Source: Labilithrix sp.
GTDB lineage: Bacteria > Myxococcota > Polyangia > Polyangiales > Polyangiaceae
Direction: 5' to 3'
Assembly: GCA_028287035.1 (NCBI GenBank)
Contig: JAQBQL010000031.1
Location: 1 to 26,600, forward strand
DNA: 26,600 nucleotides
Part shown: piece by piece, positions 14,130 to 23,578 of the stretch
Layout: every line of letters starts with the position of its first letter
How positions within the stretch are numbered: the first letter of the stretch is position 1
Notes under the pieces: model-generated
What the model was told of the DNA's origin: nothing
The model's input: only the letters and a program-made list of their open reading frames with translations
Database searches by the model: none
Position numbers and translations under genes: made by a program

Positions 14130-14609
14130 CGGCTCTCGCGCGCCAAACCCGTTCGGATCCCTGCCGATTGGCGCGCCGCGGGGGGTGCGCGCGGCGCGCA
14201 AAGTCGTTCGGATCCCTGCCGATTGGCGCGCCGCGGGGGTGCGCGCGGCGCGCAAAGTCGTTCGGATCCCTGCCGTTTGGCGCGGCGCCCGCGGGGGGGA
14301 CCTGGCGCGCAAAGTCGTTCGGGTCCCTGCCGACTGGCGCGGCGCCGGGGAGTGTGCGGGGCGCCAAAACTCGTTCGGATCCCTGCCGGATGGCGCGGCC
14401 CGGGCGGGAACGCGTCTCCCGCGGAGCCGTCGGCGGGACCGCGTGCCGGTCGTCAGGGATCCGAACGAGTTTCGGGCCTCCGGTCACGCCGGGGAGCGCG
14501 CGCGTCGTGAGGGATCCGAACGAGTTTCGGGCCTCCGGTCACGCCGGGGAGCGCGCGGGTCGTGAGGGATCCGAACGAGTTTCGGGCCTCCTGCCCTGGA
14601 GGCTCGCGT
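14130..14609. repeat. Array of eight palindromic repeats of about 55 bp in two opposed arms
   Basis: The 480 bp between convergent genes are almost entirely repeats sharing the core CTCGTTCGGATCCCT. Five copies run forward, with their GTTCGGATCCCTGCCG (or one-base variant) at 14151, 14206, 14260, 14317 and 14373 (spacings 55, 54, 57, 56). Three copies are inverted, with AGGGATCC at 14455, 14510 and 14565 (spacing exactly 55). In the forward arm each core is flanked by complementary arms such as GCGCGCCAA / TTGGCGCGC, so each unit can fold into a stem-loop. Forward copy 5 and inverted copy 1 form a perfect 18-nt inverted repeat (14367-14384 with 14455-14472). Frames across the repeats give only repetitive peptide (KSFGSLP) and are not genes. 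Confidence 0.9.
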
Positions 14610-15548
14610 TCAAGGGGCGTCCTGGACGGGCGCGACGATGGCGAGGGCTCGCGCGAGCCACGACGCGCGGAGAGCGACCAGGAGAAGGATCACGAGCTGA
14701 TGGACCAGCCACAGGAGCGCGAGCGCGCCGCCGCCCTTTCCGCCGAGCAGTGACGCTGCTGCGTAGCCGCCCGCCACCGACACGACGCCGAGCGCCGCGC
14801 GCACGCCCCACGCCGCCGTGGCCCGGACGAGCGACGTCCGTCGCGCGGCCCGGAGCGCGACGCGGAGGCCGCGCTTCAGCGTCCCCCAGCCGCGAACCAG
14901 GTCGTGCCCGGCCACGCGCAAGCCGGCCTCGCGGGCGATCGCCGCGCGCGCGAGATCGAGCACCACGCCGACGACCGCCGCGAGCAACCCCGCGAGCGCG
15001 ATGACGAACATCCGCACGTAGAACGCGTTCGTCGCCCCCAGGCGATGGGCGAGCGCATGATCGATCGCGGTACCCAGGAACGCGCCGCCAGCGAGGATCA
15101 CCGGCGCCATGATCCAGCCGAGCACGAGCACGCCCCCGAGCGGCGTGAAGGTCGACACCCCGACCCGGAGGGCCGACTGCCACCGCGGAGCACGCGGCGC
15201 GAGCGCAGCCTCGCTCTCCGGCCCGCGCTCCTGCCCGAACGCCAGCGACGCGAGGAGAGCGCCCTGCGGGATCAACAGCGCCACCGCGCTCACCACGACG
15301 AGCACGAGCCACACGCGGCTCACGATGCCGGTCGCCGCGTCCTGCTGACCGAGGAACGTGAGCAGCGCCCCGCCGCCCGGTGCCCAGAGCACGGCGTCGC
15401 CGTCCGGATGCGCGCCCCAAACCCGGGCCACCCACGCATGGATCGGCGTCATCGTCACGAGCCCGAGCAGCAGCTCGACGAGGTAGACGTGCACGATCGG
15501 CCAGGGCCGCCGCCGCGCCCGGATCTCCGAGGGAAGGAGCGGCGTCAC
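14610..15548 (-). CDS. Six-helix membrane protein of unknown function
   Basis: A 312-residue integral membrane protein of unrecognised family. Likely membrane helices are at about 20-38, 68-93, 125-150, 165-190, 235-258 and 265-290. A charged Arg-rich loop between helices 4 and 5 (RGWGTLKRGLRVALRAARRTSLVRA) probably faces the cytoplasm. There are no enzyme motifs. The start is GTG at 15548-15546, overlapping the TGA of the M1 peptidase gene (GTGA); the frame continues upstream only as an Arg/Pro-rich shadow. Translational coupling suggests it works with the peptidase, for example as an anchor or a membrane partner, but this is inference from context only. The gene ends at the edge of the repeat array. 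Confidence 0.75.
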   Translation of the reverse strand: MTPLLPSEIRARRRPWPIVHVYLVELLLGLVTMTPIHAWVARVWGAHPDGDAVLWAPGGGALLTFLGQQDAATGIVSRVWLVLVVVSAVALLIPQGALLASLAFGQERGPESEAALAPRAPRWQSALRVGVSTFTPLGGVLVLGWIMAPVILAGGAFLGTAIDHALAHRLGATNAFYVRMFVIALAGLLAAVVGVVLDLARAAIAREAGLRVAGHDLVRGWGTLKRGLRVALRAARRTSLVRATAAWGVRAALGVVSVAGGYAAASLLGGKGGGALALLWLVHQLVILLLVALRASWLARALAIVAPVQDAP

Positions 15549-17530
15549 GGTCCCACCACGTGGCCGAGGAGCTCGGTCCAGTAGGTCGCGCGTTCCAGCA
15601 TGCGCGGCGCGCCCCCACCGGCGTGCCCGCTGGCGGTCATGAAGTCGTTCGTGCGGTCCTGGTCGAGGAGCACGCGCTGGTCGGGGTCGACGACCGCCGC
15701 GCGCAGCGGCGAGCTCCCTGCATAGGGCACCCGGATGGTGTCGGTGGCGGAGTCCCACGGGACGCGCCGCCTCGATCCGTCCTCGCTCACGAGCTCGATC
15801 TCGACCGGGATCTTCAGGTTGCCGCGGCGGCTCACCAGCGCCCACCCCGTGAACGATCCGGCCGTCTCACGATCACCGGGAACCGTCTCGCGCTTGCCGG
15901 CCACGTCGAAGATGCCCGCCGCCGCGCGCGTCACGTGCGAGCTCATGCCGAGCACCGCGAAGTCGACCCAGCCCTTGTCGAACAGGGCGGCCCGCGCGAC
16001 CTCCGCCGGCTCCTCGCCGAGCACCTCGCGAAGCGTGTCGAGCAGATCCTGGGGCACCGGATGACGGAACCGGTAGCGCCGCGCGTAGGTCCCGATGGCG
16101 CGTTCCATCTTGTCCGCGCCGTATACGCGCCGCATCGTCTCGAGCAGCGCGAGCGTCCGCGAGTACACGAGGTTCCCGTAGATGCTCCCGCTCGCGAATC
16201 CCGCCGCCGGCTGCGCGATCCGGTCGTCCAGCGCGGCGTGGCGAGCTCGCTCGGACTGCGCCTCGGCGTCGCCGATCGAGAGCCCGAAGACGTCTGCGGC
16301 ATTGCCCGGGCCGCGCCAGGTCGCGAGCGCGTCGGCCTCGGCGTAGCTGTTGAGGCCCTCGTCGAGGAACGGCCACTTCGTCTCGTGCGACGCGAGCAGA
16401 CCGTAGAACCACTGGTGGCCGAGCTCGTGGATGGCGGTGATCTCGTTGATGCGGATGCTGTCCGGCAACATCGCCGCGCCTCCGGTCGTGATCAGCGTCG
16501 GATACTCCATCCCGCCCGCCTCGTCGGCGCTGAACGGCGGATGCACCATCGTGAGGAGCGGATACGGGTACTTCCCGTACCGCGCGCCGAAGTGGGGGAG
16601 GGCGAAGCGCATCGCGGCGAGCTCTCGCTCGGCCTGGTGCTCGTAGCCGGGCGGGTACAGGATGGAGACCGCGACGCCGTCGATGGTCTCGTGCTGCGAT
16701 CGGAACTCGTCCCACGCGGTCCACGCGAAGTCGTGCACGTCGTCCTGCACGTGGCGCTCGATGCGCCGGCCGTTCTCGACGCGCGACTCCGCGGTCGTGC
16801 CGGTGGCGCCGACCACGAACGCCGCCGGGACGTCGAGCGTCACGTCGTAGCTGCCGTAGTCGGCGTAGAACTCGCCGAGGTGCTGGAAGGCGAAGTGCCC
16901 GAACGTGCCGTCGGGCTCGATGGTCGCGATCTTCGGAAACCACTGCGCGACCATGTGGAAGCTGCCGTCGAAGCCGGTCCGCTCGACGACGGACGGAAGC
17001 TTGTCGTCCCACACCACGGAGAGCGTGATGGTCTCGCCGGGCTGCACGTCACGCGGGAGCGGCACGCGCGCATCGGTCTCGTCCTCGTCGTCCTTGCGAC
17101 GGAGCTCGGCGCCCGCCCACAGATCGCGGCTCGCGCCGGCGTCGTTCCAGGTGAGCGAGCGCACGTCGATCGTGCCCCACTCCTTCGGCACGGTCACGCC
17201 GCGGAACCCGCCCACGGGCGCGCGCATCCAGGTGGAGGACTGGTTCTTGAACGCGTTGAGATAGAGGTGCATCCACAGCTCGCGCACCGGGACCCGCGCC
17301 GCGTTCTTCCACGTGATCGTCCCCTCGCCGTGGACGGTGTGGGCCACCGGATCGAGCGACGCCTTCAGCGTGTACGACGCCACGCGATCGGGGTGCTCGA
17401 GCATCGCGACATCGGGGGCCGACGGGGCCGCGGCCGGCGCGCCGCCCGCCTCGCCATGCGCGTCCGGCGCCATCAGGGCGCCGGCGAGGAGGGAAAGAGT
17501 GATGCACGACGCGATCCCGCGCAGCGACAT
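15545..17530 (-). CDS. Secreted M1-family zinc metallopeptidase
   Basis: A 661-residue exported aminopeptidase-like enzyme. Residues 1-26 are a Sec signal peptide (MSLRGIASCITLSLLAGALMA). An N-terminal beta domain (HTVHGEGTITWKNAARVPVRELWMHLYLN) leads to the catalytic thermolysin-like domain. This has GGMEYP (339-344, matching the GAMEN exopeptidase motif), HELGHQW (His368, Glu369, His372) and Glu391 in DEGLNSYAE, giving HExxH-18-E, the gluzincin zinc site. A C-terminal beta-rich part is shortened compared with cytosolic PepN. The start is ATG 17530, where the signal peptide begins; the frame to 17653 runs into the upstream gene. It probably trims peptides in the periplasm or outside the cell. 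It follows the radical SAM gene by 41 bp and overlaps the six-helix membrane protein gene. Confidence 0.93.
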   Translation of the reverse strand: MSLRGIASCITLSLLAGALMAPDAHGEAGGAPAAAPSAPDVAMLEHPDRVASYTLKASLDPVAHTVHGEGTITWKNAARVPVRELWMHLYLNAFKNQSSTWMRAPVGGFRGVTVPKEWGTIDVRSLTWNDAGASRDLWAGAELRRKDDEDETDARVPLPRDVQPGETITLSVVWDDKLPSVVERTGFDGSFHMVAQWFPKIATIEPDGTFGHFAFQHLGEFYADYGSYDVTLDVPAAFVVGATGTTAESRVENGRRIERHVQDDVHDFAWTAWDEFRSQHETIDGVAVSILYPPGYEHQAERELAAMRFALPHFGARYGKYPYPLLTMVHPPFSADEAGGMEYPTLITTGGAAMLPDSIRINEITAIHELGHQWFYGLLASHETKWPFLDEGLNSYAEADALATWRGPGNAADVFGLSIGDAEAQSERARHAALDDRIAQPAAGFASGSIYGNLVYSRTLALLETMRRVYGADKMERAIGTYARRYRFRHPVPQDLLDTLREVLGEEPAEVARAALFDKGWVDFAVLGMSSHVTRAAAGIFDVAGKRETVPGDRETAGSFTGWALVSRRGNLKIPVEIELVSEDGSRRRVPWDSATDTIRVPYAGSSPLRAAVVDPDQRVLLDQDRTNDFMTASGHAGGGAPRMLERATYWTELLGHVVGP

Positions 17531-17537
17531 GACGCGC

Positions 17538-17546
17538 ACCGTAGCA
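17538..17546 (-). promoter_or_regulatory. Extended -10 element for the M1 peptidase gene
   Basis: On the minus strand TGCTACGGT is an extended -10, with the hexamer TACGGT ending 7 bases before ATG 17530. It sits in the 41-bp gap after the radical SAM gene. No -35 is evident. Confidence 0.4.
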
Positions 17547-17571
17547 GGTGTTCCGGGCGGTCGTCCGGGGC

Positions 17572-18630
17572 TCAGAAGCGAAACGAGGTCTGCCCGTTCT
17601 TCGCCGCGACCGGCACGTTCGCGGGCCGCTCGAACGTCGCCGCGTGATCCCACCGCTCCATCTCGTCGGACCGCAGCCCATGCTTGTTCGCGAGCCGCAG
17701 GAACAGCGCCGCGACCGTGTCTGCATAGACGCCGCTGCCCGCGCCGCGCGTCCCGTACGCGGAGTCGTAGAGCTTGCCGCCATACGCCTCGCGAAGCCGG
17801 CGCAGCACCTTCTCGGCGCGGAGCGGCAGGTTCTTGCGCAGGCTCGTCTCGAAGACCTCCTTCACCGCGCCGGGCAGCCGCAGGAGCACGTAGAACGCGT
17901 GGGCCGCGCCCGCGTCACGCGCCCTGGCGAGCACCTCGCCGATGTCCTCGTCGTTGAGGCCGGGGACGATCGGCGAGACGCTGACGCCGACGCGAACGCC
18001 GGCCTTCGCGAGGGTCTCGATGATCTTCATGCGCCGCTCCGGCGTCGTGACGTACGGCTCGACGGCGCGCGCCACTGCCGGATCCCAGAACGGGATGCTC
18101 ACGCTGACGCGGCAGGAGGCGACGCGCGCGAGCTCGGCGAGCAGATCGACGTCGCGCTCGATGATCGGCGACTTGGTGATGATGCCGACCGGATTCTTGT
18201 ACTCGAGGCACACCTCGAGGCACTGGCGCGTGATCCCGAGCTTCGCCTCGAGCGGCTGGTAGCAGTCGGTGATCCCGCTGAAGACGACGTGCTCGCCCTT
18301 CCACGATTTCTTCTCGAACGCCTCGCGGAGGAGCTCGGCGGCGTTGTTCTTCACGATGATCTTCCGCTCGAAGTCCGACCCCGCGCCGAGCGAGAGGTAC
18401 TCGTGGCTCGGCCGGGCGTAGCAGTACGCGCAGCCGTGGAAGCAGCCGCGGTACGGGTTCACGCTCCACCGGAAGCCGACGTCCGGGCTGTCGTTCGACG
18501 CGAGGATCGACCGCGATTTGTCCTCGTAGACCTCGAGCGGCGCGCCCGGGTTCACGTCGGGATCGTCGTACTCCATCGTCGTCGACGCGAAGCGGTTCTG
18601 CGGGTTCGCGACGGGGAGGTAACGCGACAC
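17572..18630 (-). CDS. PA0069-family radical SAM protein (SplB-like)
   Basis: A 352-residue radical SAM protein. The family N-terminus NPQNRFAS and the DSPDVGFRWSVNPYRGC lead into the iron-sulfur motif Cys63-x3-Cys67-x2-Cys70 (CFHGCAYCYA). Then come SHEYLSLGAGSDFERKI, a TDCYQPLE strand and ITKSPII, with the SVSPIVPGLND region near the C-terminal side of the barrel. The family resembles spore photoproduct lyase but its members here have no established reaction; a nucleic-acid or DNA-repair role is only guessed. The GTG start at 18630 keeps the conserved NPxNRF, which the next in-frame ATG at 18576 would remove. It has its own promoter. Confidence 0.9.
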   Translation of the reverse strand: MSRYLPVANPQNRFASTTMEYDDPDVNPGAPLEVYEDKSRSILASNDSPDVGFRWSVNPYRGCFHGCAYCYARPSHEYLSLGAGSDFERKIIVKNNAAELLREAFEKKSWKGEHVVFSGITDCYQPLEAKLGITRQCLEVCLEYKNPVGIITKSPIIERDVDLLAELARVASCRVSVSIPFWDPAVARAVEPYVTTPERRMKIIETLAKAGVRVGVSVSPIVPGLNDEDIGEVLARARDAGAAHAFYVLLRLPGAVKEVFETSLRKNLPLRAEKVLRRLREAYGGKLYDSAYGTRGAGSGVYADTVAALFLRLANKHGLRSDEMERWDHAATFERPANVPVAAKNGQTSFRF

Positions 18631-18636
18631 CCCCGG

Positions 18637-18664
18637 ACGATAACAGAACGGATGTTCAGTGCAA
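18637..18664 (-). promoter_or_regulatory. Candidate promoter for the radical SAM gene
   Basis: On the minus strand TTGCAC (18664-18659), 16 nt, then TATCGT (18642-18637), which ends 6 bases before the GTG start at 18630. It lies in the 36-bp gap after the lipoprotein gene and gives independent transcription and a leaderless message. Confidence 0.45.
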
Positions 18665-18666
18665 CG

Positions 18667-19296
18667 TCAGGAGTCCCGGCCGGGGATGTGCTGGAGCAGG
18701 GTCGTCGTCTTCACGCGGCGTCCGCCCACCTCCGTGAAGAAGAGGACCGGCGCGCCGGGCAGCGTCTTCGCGAAGTAGTAGGTCCACGTCTCGCCGCCGT
18801 CGCCGCGGAGCTCGTAGACGAGGCAGTCGAACTTGCCGCCGGGGAGCTTCACGCTCGACTCCTCGTGGATCGAGACCTTGTCGCGCGGGAACTCGGCGTC
18901 CTTCTGGAGCTGCGTCCAGCCGATGCGGCGCGGGCCATCACCGCCCGCGAGGAGCTCCGCGCCGCTGTCGTCCACCTTCGCGAACGTGAGCACGCGCTCG
19001 CGGGGCGCCTTGCCGGGGACCTCCACGCGGTAGCGGTACGTCCGCCCGTTCCGCGTGGCGGCGCGGATCTGCTCGGAGGTGAAGGGCGGCTGCGCCTTTG
19101 CCGTCGCGAGCGCGCGCGGCGACGCGGACGCCTTCGGCGACTCCTTCTGGAGGTCCTGCGCCTTCTCGGCCGCGATCGCCGCCTCGAAGACCGCGTCGAC
19201 GTCGGTCGTCGTCTTCGGCGGAGGCTTGCCGCCGCCGCACCCGCTCGCGCCCGCCACTACGAGTGCGAGCACGAGCACGAGCCGCGCGCCGCTCAT
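18667..19296 (-). CDS. Hypothetical lipoprotein downstream of clpA
   Basis: A 209-residue exported protein of unrecognised family. Residues 1-20 form a lipoprotein signal (LVLALVVAGASGC, Cys20), followed by a Gly/Pro spacer and a helical segment (VDAVFEAAIAAEKAQDLQKE). The C-terminal 130 residues look like a beta-rich domain with repeated charged strands (TYRYRVEVPGK, ERVLTFAKVDDSGAELLAGGD, KFDCLVYELRGDGGETWTYYFAKTLPGAPVLFFTEVGG). It could be a periplasmic binding or structural protein. Its ATG lies one base after the clpA stop codon, so it is probably cotranscribed with clpS and clpA, but a functional link to the cytosolic Clp machine is unlikely on topology grounds. Confidence 0.8.
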   Translation of the reverse strand: MSGARLVLVLALVVAGASGCGGGKPPPKTTTDVDAVFEAAIAAEKAQDLQKESPKASASPRALATAKAQPPFTSEQIRAATRNGRTYRYRVEVPGKAPRERVLTFAKVDDSGAELLAGGDGPRRIGWTQLQKDAEFPRDKVSIHEESSVKLPGGKFDCLVYELRGDGGETWTYYFAKTLPGAPVLFFTEVGGRRVKTTTLLQHIPGRDS

Positions 19297-19297
19297 G

Positions 19298-21748
<2,451 letters not shown>

Positions 21749-21752
21749 GGGT

Positions 21753-22151
21753 TCACTCGGGTTCCGTCGTGAGCATGAGCGGCATGCCGTTCTCACGCGC
21801 GTAGTCCATGACCTGGGTCGACTTGGTTTCCGCGACGTCGCGGGTGTAGACGCCGGCGACGGCAGCGCCGCTCTTGTGCACGGTCAACATGATGTGCATG
21901 GCTTCGGTGTCCGTCTTGTGGAAGAAGCGCTTCAGGACCTCGACCACGAACTCCATCGTCGTGTAGTCGTCGTTGTGGAAGAGGACCTTGTAGCGGCGGG
22001 GGGTCGCGGAGAGGGGTTTGTCCTCGAGGTCGACGTCGTCGCCCTCGTGCGGATCGACGTTCGGATCCTTCGGGTCGTCGCCGCCGCTGGCGCGCGTGCG
22101 GCCCAGCTTGCGGAGCTCGTCGATCGGTTCGTACGACACGGGGATTGTCAT
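21753..22151 (-). CDS. clpS: ClpS, N-degron adaptor of ClpA
   Basis: A 132-residue adaptor that delivers proteins with destabilising N-terminal residues to ClpA. The first 45 residues are a flexible, acidic N-terminal extension (GGDDPKDPNVDPHEGDDVDLEDK). The core matches ClpS: RRYKVLFHNDDYTTMEFVVEVLKRFF, with the Asn-Asp-Asp of the N-degron pocket, then MLTVHKSGAAVAGVYTRDVAETK with the pocket His, and DYARENGMPLMLTTE. The start ATG 22151 is chosen because the residues upstream in the longer frame (to 22292) are Arg/Ser/Pro-rich noise. It is coupled to clpA with a 4-bp gap. Confidence 0.96.
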   Translation of the reverse strand: MTIPVSYEPIDELRKLGRTRASGGDDPKDPNVDPHEGDDVDLEDKPLSATPRRYKVLFHNDDYTTMEFVVEVLKRFFHKTDTEAMHIMLTVHKSGAAVAGVYTRDVAETKSTQVMDYARENGMPLMLTTEPE

Positions 22152-22202
22152 TGTGTGTCTCGGGCGAGGTCCTTCAAGGGGAGAGGAGCCAGAGAGACGA
22201 CC

Positions 22203-22211
22203 AGCGTAGCA
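22203..22211 (-). promoter_or_regulatory. Candidate extended -10 for clpS-clpA
   Basis: On the minus strand TGCTACGCT is an extended -10 about 51 bp before the clpS ATG. A near-identical TGTTACGCT lies on the plus strand at 22301-22309 facing the divergent gene. Both lack a clear -35. Confidence 0.3.
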
Positions 22212-22300
22212 AGAACCGGCGCACCTCGGCGCGGGGCCTCGAAGGACAGATGCTGCGGAGGCACGCGTCGTTCCGGCGCCTTCCTCCCCCATTCGGTCGC

Positions 22301-22309
22301 TGTTACGCT
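22301..22309 (+). promoter_or_regulatory. Candidate extended -10 for the helical-repeat gene
   Basis: TGTTACGCT is an extended -10 whose hexamer TACGCT ends 24 bases before ATG 22334. It mirrors the clpS element in the same 182-bp divergent gap. Confidence 0.3.
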
Positions 22310-22333
22310 GCGCAGCAGAGCTCCGACACGTTC

Positions 22334-23158
22334 ATGGCGCGCCTCTTCCAGCCAGTGCCGACGCCGAAGCCGCCGGAGCGCGCCGAGGCGCTGGTCCGCA
22401 CGCTCTGCGGGATCCCGGAGGCCGCCCTGCGTGCCGCGTACATGCGGGATCTGCTGCTCCGGACCGACGTCAGCGCCCTCGCGCCCGTGCTCGACACGCT
22501 CTCCGCGCGCGCCGAGCAGGCGGAGGGACCGGCGCGGGAGGCGCTCGTCGCCATCGTCGACGCGCTCAATCACGTGTCGTGCGTTGCCGTCGTGCAGCGG
22601 CTTCGCGAGGAGGCGTCGGCGGTGCCCCACCTCGCGCTCGAGCGCCTCGTGCGGAAGCCGGTGTCGATCGTCCCGGCGCGCGACGTCGGCAAGCCCGAGG
22701 ACGACCGCGTCCCCGACTACGGCAAAGGCCGGCCGCTGACGCTCGGGGAGCGGAAGTCGCTCGCCCGGAAGCCCGATCGCGCGACGATGGACCGGCTCCT
22801 CCGCGATCCGCATCCCGACGTCATCCGCATGGTGCTCGCCGGGCCGAAGGTGACGGAGGACGACGTCCTCGCGGTCGCGGCGCGGAGGCCCTGCCGGCCC
22901 GATGTTCTCACCGAGATCGCGCGCCAGCCGCGCTGGGTGCACCGGCCGCGCATCCGCATGGCGCTCGTCATGAACCCGGACACGCCGCTCGAGATGGCCG
23001 CGCCGATCGTCGGCCTGCTCATGCGCCACGAGCTGCGGCTCGTCACGACATCGCCGGCGGTGCCGGCGGGTGTCCGCGCGCTCTGCCACGAGCACCTCGA
23101 GCGACGACCGCCCGGCGAGTTCGACGACGAGCCCGACGACGCGAAGCGTCTCCAGTAG
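22334..23158 (+). CDS. Hypothetical helical-repeat (HEAT/LRV-like) protein
   Basis: A 274-residue cytosolic protein with no signal peptide or membrane helix. It appears to be made of paired helices in a solenoid: the N-terminal half (AEALVRTLCGIPEAALRAAYMRDLLLRTDVSALAPVLDTL) and a C-terminal half with recurring units (LLRDPHPDVIRMVLAGPKVTEDDVLAVAARRPCRPDVLTEIARQPRWVHRPRIRMALVMNPDTPLEMA). The latter resembles leucine-rich-variant or DUF2336-like repeats, where each unit starts near an Asp/Asn-Pro turn. No catalytic motif is seen; protein binding is the usual role of such solenoids. ATG 22334 is chosen because it begins clean coding sequence; the frame from 22145 overlaps clpS and is Arg/Ser-rich. 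It is divergent from clpS. Confidence 0.75.
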   Translation: MARLFQPVPTPKPPERAEALVRTLCGIPEAALRAAYMRDLLLRTDVSALAPVLDTLSARAEQAEGPAREALVAIVDALNHVSCVAVVQRLREEASAVPHLALERLVRKPVSIVPARDVGKPEDDRVPDYGKGRPLTLGERKSLARKPDRATMDRLLRDPHPDVIRMVLAGPKVTEDDVLAVAARRPCRPDVLTEIARQPRWVHRPRIRMALVMNPDTPLEMAAPIVGLLMRHELRLVTTSPAVPAGVRALCHEHLERRPPGEFDDEPDDAKRLQ

Positions 23159-23176
23159 GCTCGCGCAGCCGCGCGC

Positions 23177-23470
23177 TCAGCCCTCTTCTTCCTCGATCTC
23201 CCAGCGCTGGAGCGCGCTCACACCGACGGCCGCGGCGCACGGCGCGCAGAGCGGCGGCTCCTGGTAGCGGCGCTCGTCACCGCGGGCCCATACGAGAAGG
23301 CCGCGGCCGCGGACGTCGTACCCCGCGTCCTCGTCGTCCTTCTTCACGGGCGCGGCGCAGACGTCACACCGTTCCCCATCGGGATCCGTGAACAGCACCG
23401 CGTGGCCGGCGGTGACCAGACCGACAGGCGCCGATTCGGGACGGACGGGGCGCTTCGGGGGATCGCTCAT
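23177..23470 (-). CDS. Small zinc-ribbon protein
   Basis: A 97-residue protein with two CxxC knuckles, CDVC (35-38) and CAPC (75-78), forming a probable Cys4 zinc ribbon. It opens with a Pro-rich tail (MSDPPKRPVRPESAP), has VLFTDPDGERCDVCAAPV before the first knuckle, and ends in an acidic EIEEEEG. No enzyme motif is visible and I do not recognise the family. Small proteins of this sort often mediate protein or nucleic-acid contacts. The ATG at 23470 is followed by clean sequence; the longer frame upstream overlaps the divergent TPR gene. It converges on the helical-repeat gene 18 bp away. Confidence 0.75.
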   Translation of the reverse strand: MSDPPKRPVRPESAPVGLVTAGHAVLFTDPDGERCDVCAAPVKKDDEDAGYDVRGRGLLVWARGDERRYQEPPLCAPCAAAVGVSALQRWEIEEEEG

Positions 23471-23479
23471 GACGGCCTG

Positions 23480-23485
23480 ATCGTA
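23480..23485 (-). promoter_or_regulatory. Candidate -10 for the small zinc-ribbon gene
   Basis: On the minus strand TACGAT ends 9 bases before ATG 23470, with no Shine-Dalgarno sequence between. The -35 position is weak. It fits the leaderless pattern of other genes here. Confidence 0.35.
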
Positions 23486-23578
23486 GCGCAGCGGACGTGG
23501 CAGGGCACGTCGCGCGATCGGTTCCGACACGCCCAACTTTTGACGCAACTCGGCGCGGCCGGGGGCGACCGGGGGGGC

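Noticed and set aside
14141..14591. The repeat array as a CRISPR locus.
   Set aside because: The copies are imperfect, lie in both orientations, have similar flanks rather than unique spacers, and no cas gene is near.
14130..14600. Repetitive reading frames across the array (KSFGSLP-type peptides).
   Set aside because: They appear in all frames because the unit is repeated, have no start signals, and differ from neighbouring genes in composition.
22059..22068. A stray GTTCGGATCC matching the repeat core inside clpS.
   Set aside because: Only 10 bases match, without the flanking arms, and it encodes a conserved-frame stretch of the ClpS N-terminus.
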